A stretch of 64,000 bases of DNA from Bacillus thuringiensis (GTDB lineage Bacteria; Bacillota; Bacilli; Bacillales; Bacillaceae_G), in contig NZ_CP012099.1 of assembly GCF_001182785.1 (NCBI RefSeq), positions 2,602,501 to 2,666,500 of the forward strand, given 5' to 3'. The notes beneath the pieces are model-generated. The model made no database searches and was not told the origin of the DNA. It saw nothing but the letters and a program-made list of their open reading frames with translations. A program made the translations under genes and the position numbers. Positions 35,769-44,629 of the stretch are shown here, piece after piece (position 1 is the stretch's first letter; every line of letters begins with the position of its first letter).

Positions 35769-35927
35769 AGTATTTATAACGGATTAACGCTTAGAAACAT
35801 GGCAATTAAATGCATTTATTTATAAAATTCACCACATAATATATATGCTATCCCCTCTTATTCTGTACATAATTTTCTTTGGGCTGATATACTATAAATA
35901 CAATAGTTCTGGAAAGGTGATGATATT

Positions 35928-36110
35928 ATGTATGAACAACAAAATAATAGAGATAGAGATCAAAAAATGATGTTTTCTATGCAGGGAGTTCCCTCAAATA
36001 AAATTAACATGAATCAATTACCTAAATGGATTAGAATTTTTGGCTATTGTGCGTTTGGTTGGATAATAGTATTTTGTTTAATTATGATTGTAGGTTTAAT
36101 TCTGCAATAA
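35928..36110 (+). CDS. Small single-pass membrane protein (60 aa)
   Basis: The N-terminal 30 residues are hydrophilic (Gln, Asn, Asp, Arg); one membrane helix spans about 36-58. GGAAAGGTGATGAT precedes the ATG. A terminator follows. The family is not recognised. It lies between the two-component system and its likely target operon but is on its own transcript. Confidence 0.7.
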   Translation: MYEQQNNRDRDQKMMFSMQGVPSNKINMNQLPKWIRIFGYCAFGWIIVFCLIMIVGLILQ

Positions 36111-36128
36111 CTATACAGATACACAGTT

Positions 36129-36178
36129 AAACGGGACAGTATTTAGATTATATATCTAGGTAATGTCTCGTTTTTTTA
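36129..36178 (+). terminator. Terminator of the small membrane protein gene
   Basis: AAACGGGACA at 36129-36138 pairs with TGTCTCGTTT at 36164-36173, with further pairing inside and a T7 tail. Confidence 0.8.
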
Positions 36179-36216
36179 TGTGTGATTATCCCATGATATA
36201 GATAACTAATTATAAT

Positions 36217-36254
36217 AAAAAGAACTTGTAGAATATCCTACAAGTTCTTTTTCA
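36217..36254. terminator. Perfect bidirectional terminator
   Basis: A 15-bp perfect stem (36217-36231 with 36238-36252) has A and T runs outside. It probably ends the ABC operon coming from the right. Confidence 0.8.
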
Positions 36255-36406
36255 AATATTATTAAAACGGGAACAACAAACTATTTTAACATTCAGTACA
36301 GGGAGACCATTTTGGTTATGGCTTGATTTTATTATAAATCAAATATAAGCTTTTGAAAGAGATAGATTTTGAAAATTATGTGAATTGAACAGTTATGATG
36401 TTTATA

Positions 36407-37084
36407 TTAGATTTCATTTACGACCAACTTCTTCTTACTTAAATACACTGCACGATCTGATTTTTTAGCAACCTCCTGTGAGTGCGTCACAACAATAATG
36501 CATTTATTCTCTTTATGTGCAAGTTCTTGAAACAGTTCTATTATATCCATTGCGGTTTCCTCGTCGAGGTTTCCTGTCGGCTCATCTGCAATTAGTAAAT
36601 CAACATTACACGATAGTGCTCGAGCAATTGCTACACGCTGTTGTTGTCCACCGCTTAGTTGCAGGACGTTTCGTTTCGCTTCAGCTTCTGAGAGTCCTAC
36701 CCTCTCTAATAATTCTAATGCTCTTGCTGTTTTATTTTGCACTTTAACACCTGTAATTTCCATTGCTGTTAAGACGTTTTGAAGAGCGGTCATATAGGTA
36801 ATTAAGTTATAAGATTGGAAAATTACAGATACATTTTGATTACGGTATCGATCCAAACCGATTTTTCTAATATCTTTGCCATTATACAGTACATAACCAT
36901 TTTTAGGGACATCTAGTCCACAACCTAAGCTTAGAGTTGTAGTTTTACCAGATCCAGATGGTCCTAAAATCGTGTAGAAATGTCCTTTTTGAAAAGAAAA
37001 GTTAACATTATCTAGTATCGCTACATTTTTTCCATTACTTTCATAATAATAATCCAAATTTTTAAACTGTAAAATCGTCTCCAT
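36407..37084 (-). CDS. ABC transporter ATP-binding protein (MacB/LolD type)
   Basis: A 225-residue ATPase with Walker A GPSGSGKT at residues 41-48, the Q-loop FQSYNLI, signature LSGGQQQR, Walker B LLIADEPTG and the switch His in VVTHSQE. The phrase DEPTGNLD is typical of the MacB/LolD/FtsE group that works with mechanotransmission permeases. AGGAGG, lying over the stop of the permease gene, is 6 bases before the ATG at 37084; the ATG at 37099 is upstream of that site. It is the second gene of the operon and energises the permease next to it. Confidence 0.95.
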   Translation of the reverse strand: METILQFKNLDYYYESNGKNVAILDNVNFSFQKGHFYTILGPSGSGKTTTLSLGCGLDVPKNGYVLYNGKDIRKIGLDRYRNQNVSVIFQSYNLITYMTALQNVLTAMEITGVKVQNKTARALELLERVGLSEAEAKRNVLQLSGGQQQRVAIARALSCNVDLLIADEPTGNLDEETAMDIIELFQELAHKENKCIIVVTHSQEVAKKSDRAVYLSKKKLVVNEI

Positions 37085-37095
37085 ATCGATCCTCC

Positions 37096-38526
37096 TCATT
37101 CATCTTTTAAAAGAATTTGTTTTGGGTTTAAACGTAGAATAGATAATGCTGGAAGAAGCGTTGCTATTATAGCAATAGCTAGTCCAATTCCACCCATTTT
37201 CCCTACATCTTCTCCTGTTACACTTACATCAATTTTATCAATCGGATCTTCTTTTTGATTTTGTAGAGTACCACCAGATCCAGCCATCATTACAGTACCA
37301 TGTTGTGAGGTATCTGTTTCTTCGCTTGCAGTAGCTATTTCATTCGAAAGTAAATTATCCCCGATATATTGAGAAACTTTAGCTCCTGTTGTTATGGATA
37401 ATCCAAATGCTAAAATAGCGACACATACTACTTCTACTACGAACTGTGCCATCAGTTTCCACTTTTTCTCTCCAATGGACAATAGAATTCCCATTTCTTT
37501 ACGACGTCCTTTAATTGATAGCATAATGATTAATCCTAAAATAATCGCACCTGCAATCGATACAATATAAATAATCATTTGAGAAGTCGAAGAGATATTT
37601 TCGATAGGACCAATCATTTGCTTGTACAATGAATCATGCGCATCTAATTTATAATAATTAAAATCAATATTAGATTTTTTTGCTTCTTTTTTAAATGCAT
37701 CAATATATTGTGGGTCATTCAAGAAATACACGACTTGAACACTACTTATACCTTGATCCACTTCTAATTTTTTCATAGTTGAATGTGGCATATATAGTTT
37801 ATTAGCCGGATCCATTATAGGAGGAGCCTGTTGACTCATTGCTTGCTCATTGGTTTCGTAAATACCGATAATTTCAACCTCAAGGGTTTCCTTCTTATCC
37901 CCTGATTGTACTTTAACTTTGTCTCCTACTTTCAAATTGTTTAATTCCGCTAATCGTTTTTCCATTAAAGCTACATTCTGATCCTTCATTTGCTCTGTAA
38001 TTGGTTTTCCATCAATGATTTTACTTTTTCCGTTTTTAAAGCTTTCTTGTAATGCAGTCTTGCGAACTCCCTCAATCATAAAAGAAGCATTCATATCTAT
38101 TTCTGTACCAGAGCTTGAACCGCCTCGCACAGCCGCCATTCCCACTTTACCTTTACCTTCTTCTTCTCCTTCTGAAGCTCCTACTAGTTTAAGTCCATCA
38201 GAAATACCGAATGTGTTAGCTATGTAATTATAGTCTTTTACATACTTGGACTTTGCTAATTGATCTGTTTCTTTTGTATCGAGCTGCGGCGGATTTGGCA
38301 TTTCTCCAGCTTCCTTAGCTTTTTGACCTAATTTGTCGAAATCAAGACCTAAAGTAACATCTGCACCAAGTTTTTTTCTTGCAGCATCCGCTGCTTTTTT
38401 TGATGCATTTTGGATTGTGAAACCTGAAAGAACCAAATTTGTAACAATCAGAAAAACTGCCATCAAAATTAATGATGTTCCTATCCTTTTTTTCATACTG
38501 AGAATTGCTCGTTTCATAAAATTCAT
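37096..38526 (-). CDS. MacB/FtsX-type ABC permease with large extracellular domain
   Basis: A 476-residue permease with four membrane segments: one at about residues 16-36, then a domain of about 280 residues outside the cell, then three helices from about 320 on (last one near 450-467). This is the MacB/LolE layout, which drives export of substrates from the outer face rather than through a membrane channel. The outside domain includes a Gly/Glu-rich loop (GASEGEEEGKGK). AAGGAGG precedes the ATG. The promoter holds two copies of the element found before the response-regulator gene. Likely substrates are peptide antibiotics or lipids, by analogy only. Confidence 0.92.
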   Translation of the reverse strand: MNFMKRAILSMKKRIGTSLILMAVFLIVTNLVLSGFTIQNASKKAADAARKKLGADVTLGLDFDKLGQKAKEAGEMPNPPQLDTKETDQLAKSKYVKDYNYIANTFGISDGLKLVGASEGEEEGKGKVGMAAVRGGSSSGTEIDMNASFMIEGVRKTALQESFKNGKSKIIDGKPITEQMKDQNVALMEKRLAELNNLKVGDKVKVQSGDKKETLEVEIIGIYETNEQAMSQQAPPIMDPANKLYMPHSTMKKLEVDQGISSVQVVYFLNDPQYIDAFKKEAKKSNIDFNYYKLDAHDSLYKQMIGPIENISSTSQMIIYIVSIAGAIILGLIIMLSIKGRRKEMGILLSIGEKKWKLMAQFVVEVVCVAILAFGLSITTGAKVSQYIGDNLLSNEIATASEETDTSQHGTVMMAGSGGTLQNQKEDPIDKIDVSVTGEDVGKMGGIGLAIAIIATLLPALSILRLNPKQILLKDE

Positions 38527-38552
38527 TTTTTCTTACCTCCTTGATAACTTGT

Positions 38553-38628
38553 ATTCTATATAGGTTATCTAGAGTTTATATGGAGCTAGTCGGTAGTTTA
38601 ACTAGAGATATAAGGAGTTTATGTGTAG
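38553..38628 (-). promoter_or_regulatory. ABC operon promoter with two putative response-regulator sites
   Basis: Read on the minus strand, CTCCATATAAACTCTAGATA (38585-38566) is followed by 7 bases and then TAGAAT (38558-38553) as -10 box. A second copy with core CACATAAACTCC (38628-38609) lies 43 bp further upstream, about four helical turns. The first copy shares 18 of 20 bases and the second 17 of 20 with the element before the regulator gene at 32693-32712. Confidence 0.72.
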
Positions 38629-39106
38629 TTATTTACTTGTTCCAGAAAAGCTAGAACACAAATTCAAAAACGCAGCCGTTTTTGAATATTGGTAAGGAGT
38701 TATTCCGTTTAATAAATTTATATAAAAGGTTAAGATTAATTTAATGTATGTAGCACAAAAAATATTTACTGTGTAATTTCTATACAATAAATATAGAGAA
38801 ACCTATTTGGATATCTATAATAGGGATTTTAATATAGTTACTGTATCTCATACAAATCACGTCACTTTAAAAGGTGCATCTTTTAATACGAAAATAAGCA
38901 AGTTAATATTCTCTTATATGAATAAGAATATTAACTTGCTTTTTAGATTTTAGTATAATTTATTTATAGTTTTATTTTATTGCAAGCTTTATAATATGAT
39001 ATACAAATTTATCACCTACTATTAGGAAAAGAGAATATTTTATAATTAATTTACACCATAAATTTTGTCCATGTTTTAAACAATATGTATTTTGGAGGAG
39101 GTTAAT
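38629..39106. other. Intergenic region with several hairpins; possible small RNA
   Basis: No protein gene is seen. Three hairpins are: ATTCAAAAACG/CGTTTTTGAAT at 38662-38687 (perfect), TTAAAAG/CTTTTAA at about 38868-38887, and the strong terminator at 38896-38945. TATAAT at 38816-38821 could be a -10 box for a transcript of about 120 bases ending at that terminator. The remainder up to 39090 is AT-rich leader of the following pseudogene. Confidence 0.4.
38896..38945 (+). terminator. Orphan intrinsic terminator
   Basis: A perfect 17-bp stem (38896-38912 with 38925-38941) is followed by TTTT. No gene ends nearby on either strand. Confidence 0.75.
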
Positions 39107-40074
39107 TTGATTTTTTCAAAACTCATTGATCGGTACGCTTTATATGATTTACACAAAAAAAGAAGTGTAGCGTTTCAGTATACTTCCCTTTCTAACACTT
39201 CATTAAATATAAAGGACATAGAATCTTTTTATAAAGTAAAACCATCCTATATTCATTTTGACATTAAGCATTCAAAACAGGAAAAGGAATACATGGCTGG
39301 GCAATTCAAATATAAAAGCTCAGTTCAATCCGGTGATTCACGCAACGACTCTGTAACTGGGGAATTATTCTTACATAAAAATGAAGAATGGATTCTAACG
39401 AACGTGTGAAAAGAATATTCCACGATCATATGACCAGCCTGAAGTGGAATATGTATTATTTCACTCTACCCTATCATTTTGAAAGAAAACCCGATCAATC
39501 CTTTTTCAGTGGAGAGTATATGGTAAGTGCAAATATTGAACGAACAGTACAAGCAACTAGACAAGCGGTAGCTGATTTACGAGCTTTGATTAAATGGATT
39601 AAAGCAAATAAAAATGGTCCCCTGATTCTAATAGGAATTAGTTTAGGTGGATTTATTACTAACTTAACCTCTCTTGTTGAAGAAGAAATTGATGTGTTAG
39701 CATCCATTTTCTATGCAAATCGACTTTCTTATTCTATTTGGAATACAACTCCAGGTAAATTTATTAGAGAAGACTTGGAACATCATGGTGTAACGTATGA
39801 TGATTTAATAGATTATTGGAAAATCACTGAACCGAGTCAAGCATTACCAAAAGTAAAAAAAGAAAATATTTTATTAATTTCAGGTAAACAGGATTTATAT
39901 GTGCACTCTGAGGATACAGACTACTTATGGGAAGCTTGGGAAAAACCTACACGATATATTTATACATGTGGGCATGCCGGAATCGTTCTTAAACGTAAAA
40001 AAATTGCCGCTGATACTATCAATTTTATTCAAAATCGATTGAACGCCTCGCACTCATCCAATGACAGGTCTTAA
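39107..40074 (+). pseudogene. Alpha/beta-hydrolase gene broken by an internal out-of-frame deletion
   Basis: Two overlapping frames make up one protein. The first (39107 to stop at 39407-39409) gives the N-terminal part up to KNEEWILTNV. The second, opening before 39388, gives the rest: RVKRIFHDHM, the nucleophile motif GISLGG, an Asp in SGKQDLY and the catalytic His in CGHAG. The stretch that should hold the first strand and the His-Gly oxyanion motif is missing at the junction, near GAATGGATT. GGAGGAGG lies 5 bases before a TTG start at 39107. The protein is probably inactive. Sequence decay is otherwise light, so the break looks recent. Confidence 0.75.
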
Positions 40075-40628
40075 ATTGTGAGATTACTAAACCAACATTC
40101 GTACACTAAGATTCTTTCAACATAAAGATTGTTGATAACTTGTACGTGTCAGTAATGCTGATGTTACTTTAAATACAAAGAGCATGTTTTAAACAAATGA
40201 TAATAACATGCTCTAAACTTATCTATTTATTTTTATTTCTTACAGATATCTATAGATAATATTGAAACATCTCATGTATTAAAAAGTGTTCCCTGCAGTG
40301 CTTTTATGTATCGATCTGCTGACTTCTGAACAGCAAGGTCCACATGCTTTGACACGACTCGATGAAAAGCATTATAAATACGGTTGAATGGTAGCCCTTA
40401 TACTATATCCGTCAGCTATTTTACTTTACTAGCAGTGGATGTAGATAACTGTACATGAAACTCACTCACTGACAGTTGGCAATCACTTGAAAAATATCAC
40501 CTGTTAGCAAAATGTCTTAATATAATTTCCACCTTTCCAGTGTAAAACAGTTCTTCCTTTAAAATGACCTCCAAGACGATTTAATGTAATGACATTTGTT
40601 AATTCAAAAGACTCACATACTTGTATAC
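40075..40628. other. Intergenic region with a hairpin and a possible decayed coding segment
   Basis: AGAGCATGTT and AACATGCTCT at about 40180-40214 form a hairpin that may end the pseudogene transcript. On the minus strand at about 40265-40490 one frame reads GLPFNRIYNAFHRVVSKHV and neighbouring stretches that look protein-like but are broken by TAG and TAA. No family is recognised and no start or ribosome-binding site is present. Confidence 0.35.
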
Positions 40629-41228
40629 TCAAAATCCCTTTGATTTGTTTTTTGATGGTAAAACATGTTTCTCTACTCTTCCATATAGAGTAAGCAAGTT
40701 GTTGATAAAAGAAAATTTCGGTATAAACCAATACGAAAATAACGCTGAAACACACCCTATTAAAGCCCCTATTACAACATCAAAAGGATAATGAACTCCT
40801 ACCCAAATACGAGAGATTGCCACACAAAATGCAAGTATAAGCCATAACCATCCAGTCTTCTTACGAACAAGCCAAAATGAAAAACAAATCGAAAAAAAGA
40901 GAATCGTATGGTCGCTAGGAAATGAATTATCTATAGCATGATTGACAAGTTTATTAACATCAGGCAATACTGCAAACGGTTGATAATTCAAATGAAATTT
41001 CCCTGCTATTTTCCCGATTACCTCAGCAATTACAAAAGCAACCAGCGCTTGAATAACCATCATTCTACTTTTTTTGGACCCAGTAAACCAATAAGCTAAA
41101 ATAATTAAAGCAAAAATATATACCATATATTCTGCCAAAAATACCATAGCTGAGTTTAGGAATGAATATTGTTTACCTAAATCATTAATTGCTCGAAATA
41201 TATCAATATTAAATTGAGAAAAAGACAT
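40629..41228 (-). CDS. bcrC: Undecaprenyl-diphosphatase of the PAP2/BcrC type
   Basis: A 199-residue PAP2-superfamily membrane enzyme. The phosphatase motifs are seen as KIAGKFHLNYQPF (Lys with Gln-Pro in place of Arg-Pro), PSDHT (of the PSGH type, in SFPSDHTILFF) and SRIWVGVHYPFDV. The PSDHT form and length match BcrC (YwoA), which recycles undecaprenyl diphosphate and gives bacitracin resistance. AAGGAGGG before the ATG at 41228 fixes the start. Five to six helices are visible. It is the second undecaprenyl-diphosphatase gene of the window. Confidence 0.87.
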   Translation of the reverse strand: MSFSQFNIDIFRAINDLGKQYSFLNSAMVFLAEYMVYIFALIILAYWFTGSKKSRMMVIQALVAFVIAEVIGKIAGKFHLNYQPFAVLPDVNKLVNHAIDNSFPSDHTILFFSICFSFWLVRKKTGWLWLILAFCVAISRIWVGVHYPFDVVIGALIGCVSALFSYWFIPKFSFINNLLTLYGRVEKHVLPSKNKSKGF

Positions 41229-41598
41229 TTCAAATCCCTCCTTTTTAGTAAGGTGTTTTACTGATTTCCATATACTTTCATTACATAAATAGTTTTGGTT
41301 ATTGTATCCATCTAAAAATATCAACCTCTTATGACATCACTTTCTTCTTTTTCACTTTAATAAAAAAAGAAAAAGGAAAACATCGAACTTTCTTACAAAC
41401 ATTCATGCATTCTTACAGTTTTGTCATTTTCTTGTCATTTTGTAAATAGGTTCATCGTCTTGCCTTTTGCTATTTTCAAGAACTCTTATATCTACAATTA
41501 TGGAAACCCTAATTTCACATGAAAAAGAGAAGAACCTTGGTGAGTTCTTCTCTTTTTGTTTATTAAATTGTAATATAATTACAGTATGTGAAATTATA
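41229..41598. other. bcrC upstream region with direct repeats
   Basis: TTGTCATTTT occurs at 41421-41430 and again at 41432-41441 (11-bp period). TTCTTACA occurs at 41390-41397 and 41410-41417 (20-bp period). Direct repeats with such helical spacing are typical of OmpR-type regulator sites, so bcrC may be under such control. The terminator of the pullulanase gene lies at 41522-41557. Confidence 0.4.
41522..41557. terminator. Perfect bidirectional terminator (pullulanase gene end)
   Basis: AAAAAGAGAAGAAC pairs exactly with GTTCTTCTCTTTTT around an 8-base loop. Confidence 0.85.
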
Positions 41599-44145
41599 TT
41601 ATTTTAACTTTAAAACAAATGAACTTAATGCAGGAACTTTAATTTTATTGTCATGGACAACATAAAGTGGTTTACTTCCCGCCTGCTTCCCGTCTACTAG
41701 TACTTTCCAAGGCCCTTTCGATGGAAGTGTTATTTCAACCGCTTCTCTATTTGCATTGTGAGCCACCGTAAAGTATTCATTTTTATTCCCCTCTATTGTA
41801 TAAGCTATCGTATTTTTCGGGGCACCTATAAATGAAACTTGTGTTTTTATTTGCTCTGCAGTTGTCATTCGAAAAGCTGCGTATTTTTTGCGTAAATCTA
41901 TTAATCCCTTCATATAATCTACTTCATTATTAAACGTTGCACGGCGCAGCCAATCCATCTGGTTAATTGAATCTGGAGATTTGTAACTATTATGATCACC
42001 ATATTTCGTACGCATAAACTCTTGCCCTGCATGTAAGAATGGAATACCTTGTGATGTTAATAAAATCGAAGAAGACAATTTGTGCATTTGTTTTCGCACT
42101 TCTTCACTGTCACCTGGATTAGTTAACTCAAGTTTATCCCATAATGTATGATTGTCATGCGCTTCCACATAAGTTAGTACCTGTTCCGGATCTTGATAAG
42201 TAGACGAATTTGTATCGTAGTCAATACCTGCTGTAATGCCTTTTTTAATACGATCTTCCATGTTTTGCTTTCCATTTACAAATCCATTTTCTTTCTCCTC
42301 AAATACACTACCTTTCAATCCATCACGTATATCATCGTTGAAATGTGCAATCCCTTTCATTTTCTCCGCATTTTTTTGATTTGCTTTCAACTCAGCTGCA
42401 AGAGGTGTATTTAAATCCCAGCCTTCTCCATGCAGTATAATAGAAGGGTCAATTTGATTAACAGCTTTACGTATTTCATTCATCGTTTCATAATCATGAA
42501 TACCCATCAAATCAAAACGGAATCCATCTAAATTGTATTCTTTTGCCCAGTATGCTACAGAATCGATCATAAACTTCCTCATCATTTTTCTTTCTGAAGC
42601 AGTATCATTTCCTACACCGGTTCCATTTGCAAATGTTCCATCTTCATTGTAACGATAATAATAACCTGGAACTAGCTTATGGAAATTAGATTCAGCAGCG
42701 TTATACATATGGTTATATACTACATCCATTACCACTCGAAGATTATTATCATGTAGTGTTTGAACCATTTGCTTTAATTCAGTTATTCGAACAGTTGGCT
42801 CATATGGATTTGTAGAATAGGAGCCTTCTGGAACGTTGAAATTTTTAGGATCATATCCCCAGTTATATTGCGGTTCATTTAAAGTCTCTTCATTTACAGA
42901 AGCATAATCAAATATCGGTAAAAACTGAACGTGAGTAACACCTAAATCCTTTATATGATCAAGTCCTGTTTTTACACCTTCTGGCCCTTTTGTTCCTTTT
43001 TCTGTTACACCTAAATACTTCCCTTTCTGTTTAATGCCACTTTCAGGTTGGATGGAAAGATCGCGTACATGTAACTCATAAATAATAGCATCTTCCGGAT
43101 TTTTAAATTTTGGCTTTTTGTTTGCTTTCCATTTTTTTGGATTTGTTTCTTCTAAATTAACGACTGCACCTTTATCCCCATTTACAGAAGCAGCACGCAC
43201 ATATGGATCAACTGCTTCAGTCCACTTATCACCAATTTTGATCTTATACGTATAAAATAGCCCTTTTTGGTTCCCTTTTAATTCTGATGTCCAAGTTCCC
43301 TTTTCACCTTGTTGCATGTTTATTTCAGTACCTATTTTATCGTTCCATTTTTTATATGTAACTAACTTCGCTTCACTTGCAGTAGGAGCCCATAAACGGA
43401 ACTTTGTATGTTGCGCGGTATATGTATTCCCTAAATCGTTACCACTATAATAAAATAAATTATCAAATTCCTCGCTACGAATGACTTTACCAATTTCAGT
43501 ATTCGTATCAGCTAAGTTTTCTATTTTAACTTTGTATGTTTGTTTTAAATCAATTTTCTGTTCCGTAATTATTTTAACCTTATTAGTAATATCTCCACTG
43601 TTTATATCATAAGGACTAATATTCTTAATTTTAATGCCTTCAATTTCAATTTTCTTTTCCCTAATATTAAATGGGACATTAGTCGTTACAGTAATTTCAT
43701 GGAAACTATCAATAGTTGCTTTTTGAATTGAGAGATCTGAAGAAGGCTTAGAGTTATATACTTTTTCATCACCCGAAAGAATCCATACTTCAGCACGACC
43801 ATCCTTTATATTTTCAATCCAACGATCTCCACCATCTTTTTCCCATTCATTTGTTCGAACTATAAATCCTACACGATTATAGTCACCGTCTATTTTTATC
43901 TTAGCGTATTTTCCAAATTCATCTTCACCAGTAAATTCATAAGATGTACCATTTGCATTTTCTCCCCATAACCAAAGATTCCAGTCTTTTGTATTTCCAA
44001 GCTTCTCTTTGTAATGAATGATAACTTCAGTTGTTTTCGAATTTGAAACTGCCCTCACACCCTGAAAGGAGAAAACAGATGATAACATAACGATTAAAGT
44101 AAGTAATAAAACTGTTTTGTTAATTAATCTTTTTGTAATTTGCAC
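41599..44145 (-). CDS. pulA: Secreted type I pullulanase
   Basis: An 848-residue enzyme that cuts alpha-1,6 links of pullulan, starch or glycogen. A signal peptide (basic start, hydrophobic LLLTLIVMLSSVFSF, cleavage near residue 35) is followed by a CBM41-like domain (WNLWLWGEN), linker domains, a CBM48-type domain (FRLWAPTASEAKLV) and a GH13 barrel. The type I motif YNWGYDP is present, as are region I DVVYNH, region II GFRFDLMG (nucleophile Asp), region III HGEGWD (acid Glu) and region IV VEAHDNHT. Three GTG codons (44154, 44148, 44145) compete; 44145 has the best spacing to AAAGG. A cre-like site lies upstream at 44287-44301. Confidence 0.95.
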   Translation of the reverse strand: MQITKRLINKTVLLLTLIVMLSSVFSFQGVRAVSNSKTTEVIIHYKEKLGNTKDWNLWLWGENANGTSYEFTGEDEFGKYAKIKIDGDYNRVGFIVRTNEWEKDGGDRWIENIKDGRAEVWILSGDEKVYNSKPSSDLSIQKATIDSFHEITVTTNVPFNIREKKIEIEGIKIKNISPYDINSGDITNKVKIITEQKIDLKQTYKVKIENLADTNTEIGKVIRSEEFDNLFYYSGNDLGNTYTAQHTKFRLWAPTASEAKLVTYKKWNDKIGTEINMQQGEKGTWTSELKGNQKGLFYTYKIKIGDKWTEAVDPYVRAASVNGDKGAVVNLEETNPKKWKANKKPKFKNPEDAIIYELHVRDLSIQPESGIKQKGKYLGVTEKGTKGPEGVKTGLDHIKDLGVTHVQFLPIFDYASVNEETLNEPQYNWGYDPKNFNVPEGSYSTNPYEPTVRITELKQMVQTLHDNNLRVVMDVVYNHMYNAAESNFHKLVPGYYYRYNEDGTFANGTGVGNDTASERKMMRKFMIDSVAYWAKEYNLDGFRFDLMGIHDYETMNEIRKAVNQIDPSIILHGEGWDLNTPLAAELKANQKNAEKMKGIAHFNDDIRDGLKGSVFEEKENGFVNGKQNMEDRIKKGITAGIDYDTNSSTYQDPEQVLTYVEAHDNHTLWDKLELTNPGDSEEVRKQMHKLSSSILLTSQGIPFLHAGQEFMRTKYGDHNSYKSPDSINQMDWLRRATFNNEVDYMKGLIDLRKKYAAFRMTTAEQIKTQVSFIGAPKNTIAYTIEGNKNEYFTVAHNANREAVEITLPSKGPWKVLVDGKQAGSKPLYVVHDNKIKVPALSSFVLKLK

Positions 44146-44549
44146 CACATACACCCTTTCTTCAAATATTACTAGCGATTTATTATGCTTACACTGAATA
44201 ACACTTCTTAAATTAATCTAGAAATCTCTTTTAATTCACCTCCATATTGGCTATTTTCACGTATGTATTTCAATGACCTTTTAATACGAAAACGTTTGCA
44301 TTAATAGTTAAAAAAATAGATTTGTGTATGCCCTCATATATTTGTAAATGCTAAAAGGTCAGGGAAATCATTTTAAAGCAATCGTTTGTTATCGCTTTCA
44401 TTTTATAGATTTTCTATCAAGAGGTCAATATATTATTAATTTTCTGTTTTTACACACTTTAAACCTTATTTATTTGTCGCAACTTCTTACAGATAACGCA
44501 CCTAATTATTGCTTAGTCAGTTTATTTTCAACAATACATAGTTACGTAA
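44146..44549. other. Pullulanase upstream region
   Basis: Apart from the cre-like site at 44287-44301 no gene or clear element is seen; a plus-strand frame of 75 codons has no ribosome-binding site and an unlikely composition. Confidence 0.5.
44287..44301. promoter_or_regulatory. cre-like site (CcpA) upstream of the pullulanase gene
   Basis: On the minus strand ATGCAAACGTTTTCG matches the catabolite-response consensus (WTGNAANCGNWNNCW) at all but the last base. A carbohydrate-degrading secreted enzyme is a usual CcpA target, so glucose repression is expected. Confidence 0.6.
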
Positions 44550-44589
44550 AAAAACAGCTAATATCCTTAAAATGATATTAGCTGTTTTT
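44550..44589 (-). terminator. Terminator of the neutral protease gene
   Basis: AAAAACAGCTAATATC pairs exactly with GATATTAGCTGTTTTT; a further run of A at 44547-44552 gives T on the minus strand. Confidence 0.85.
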
Positions 44590-44629
44590 CATAATGTATT
44601 AATATATGAATGATGACTATATTTCTAAA

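Noticed and set aside
32693..38585. Two-component system as a BceRS-type bacitracin sensor
   Set aside because: The kinase has an outside domain of about 120 residues and the permease has four helices; the Bce type has a short-loop kinase and a ten-helix permease.
44348..44575. Plus-strand frame of 75 codons between pullulanase and protease genes
   Set aside because: It overlaps the protease terminator, has no ribosome-binding site and is a typical AT-rich random frame.
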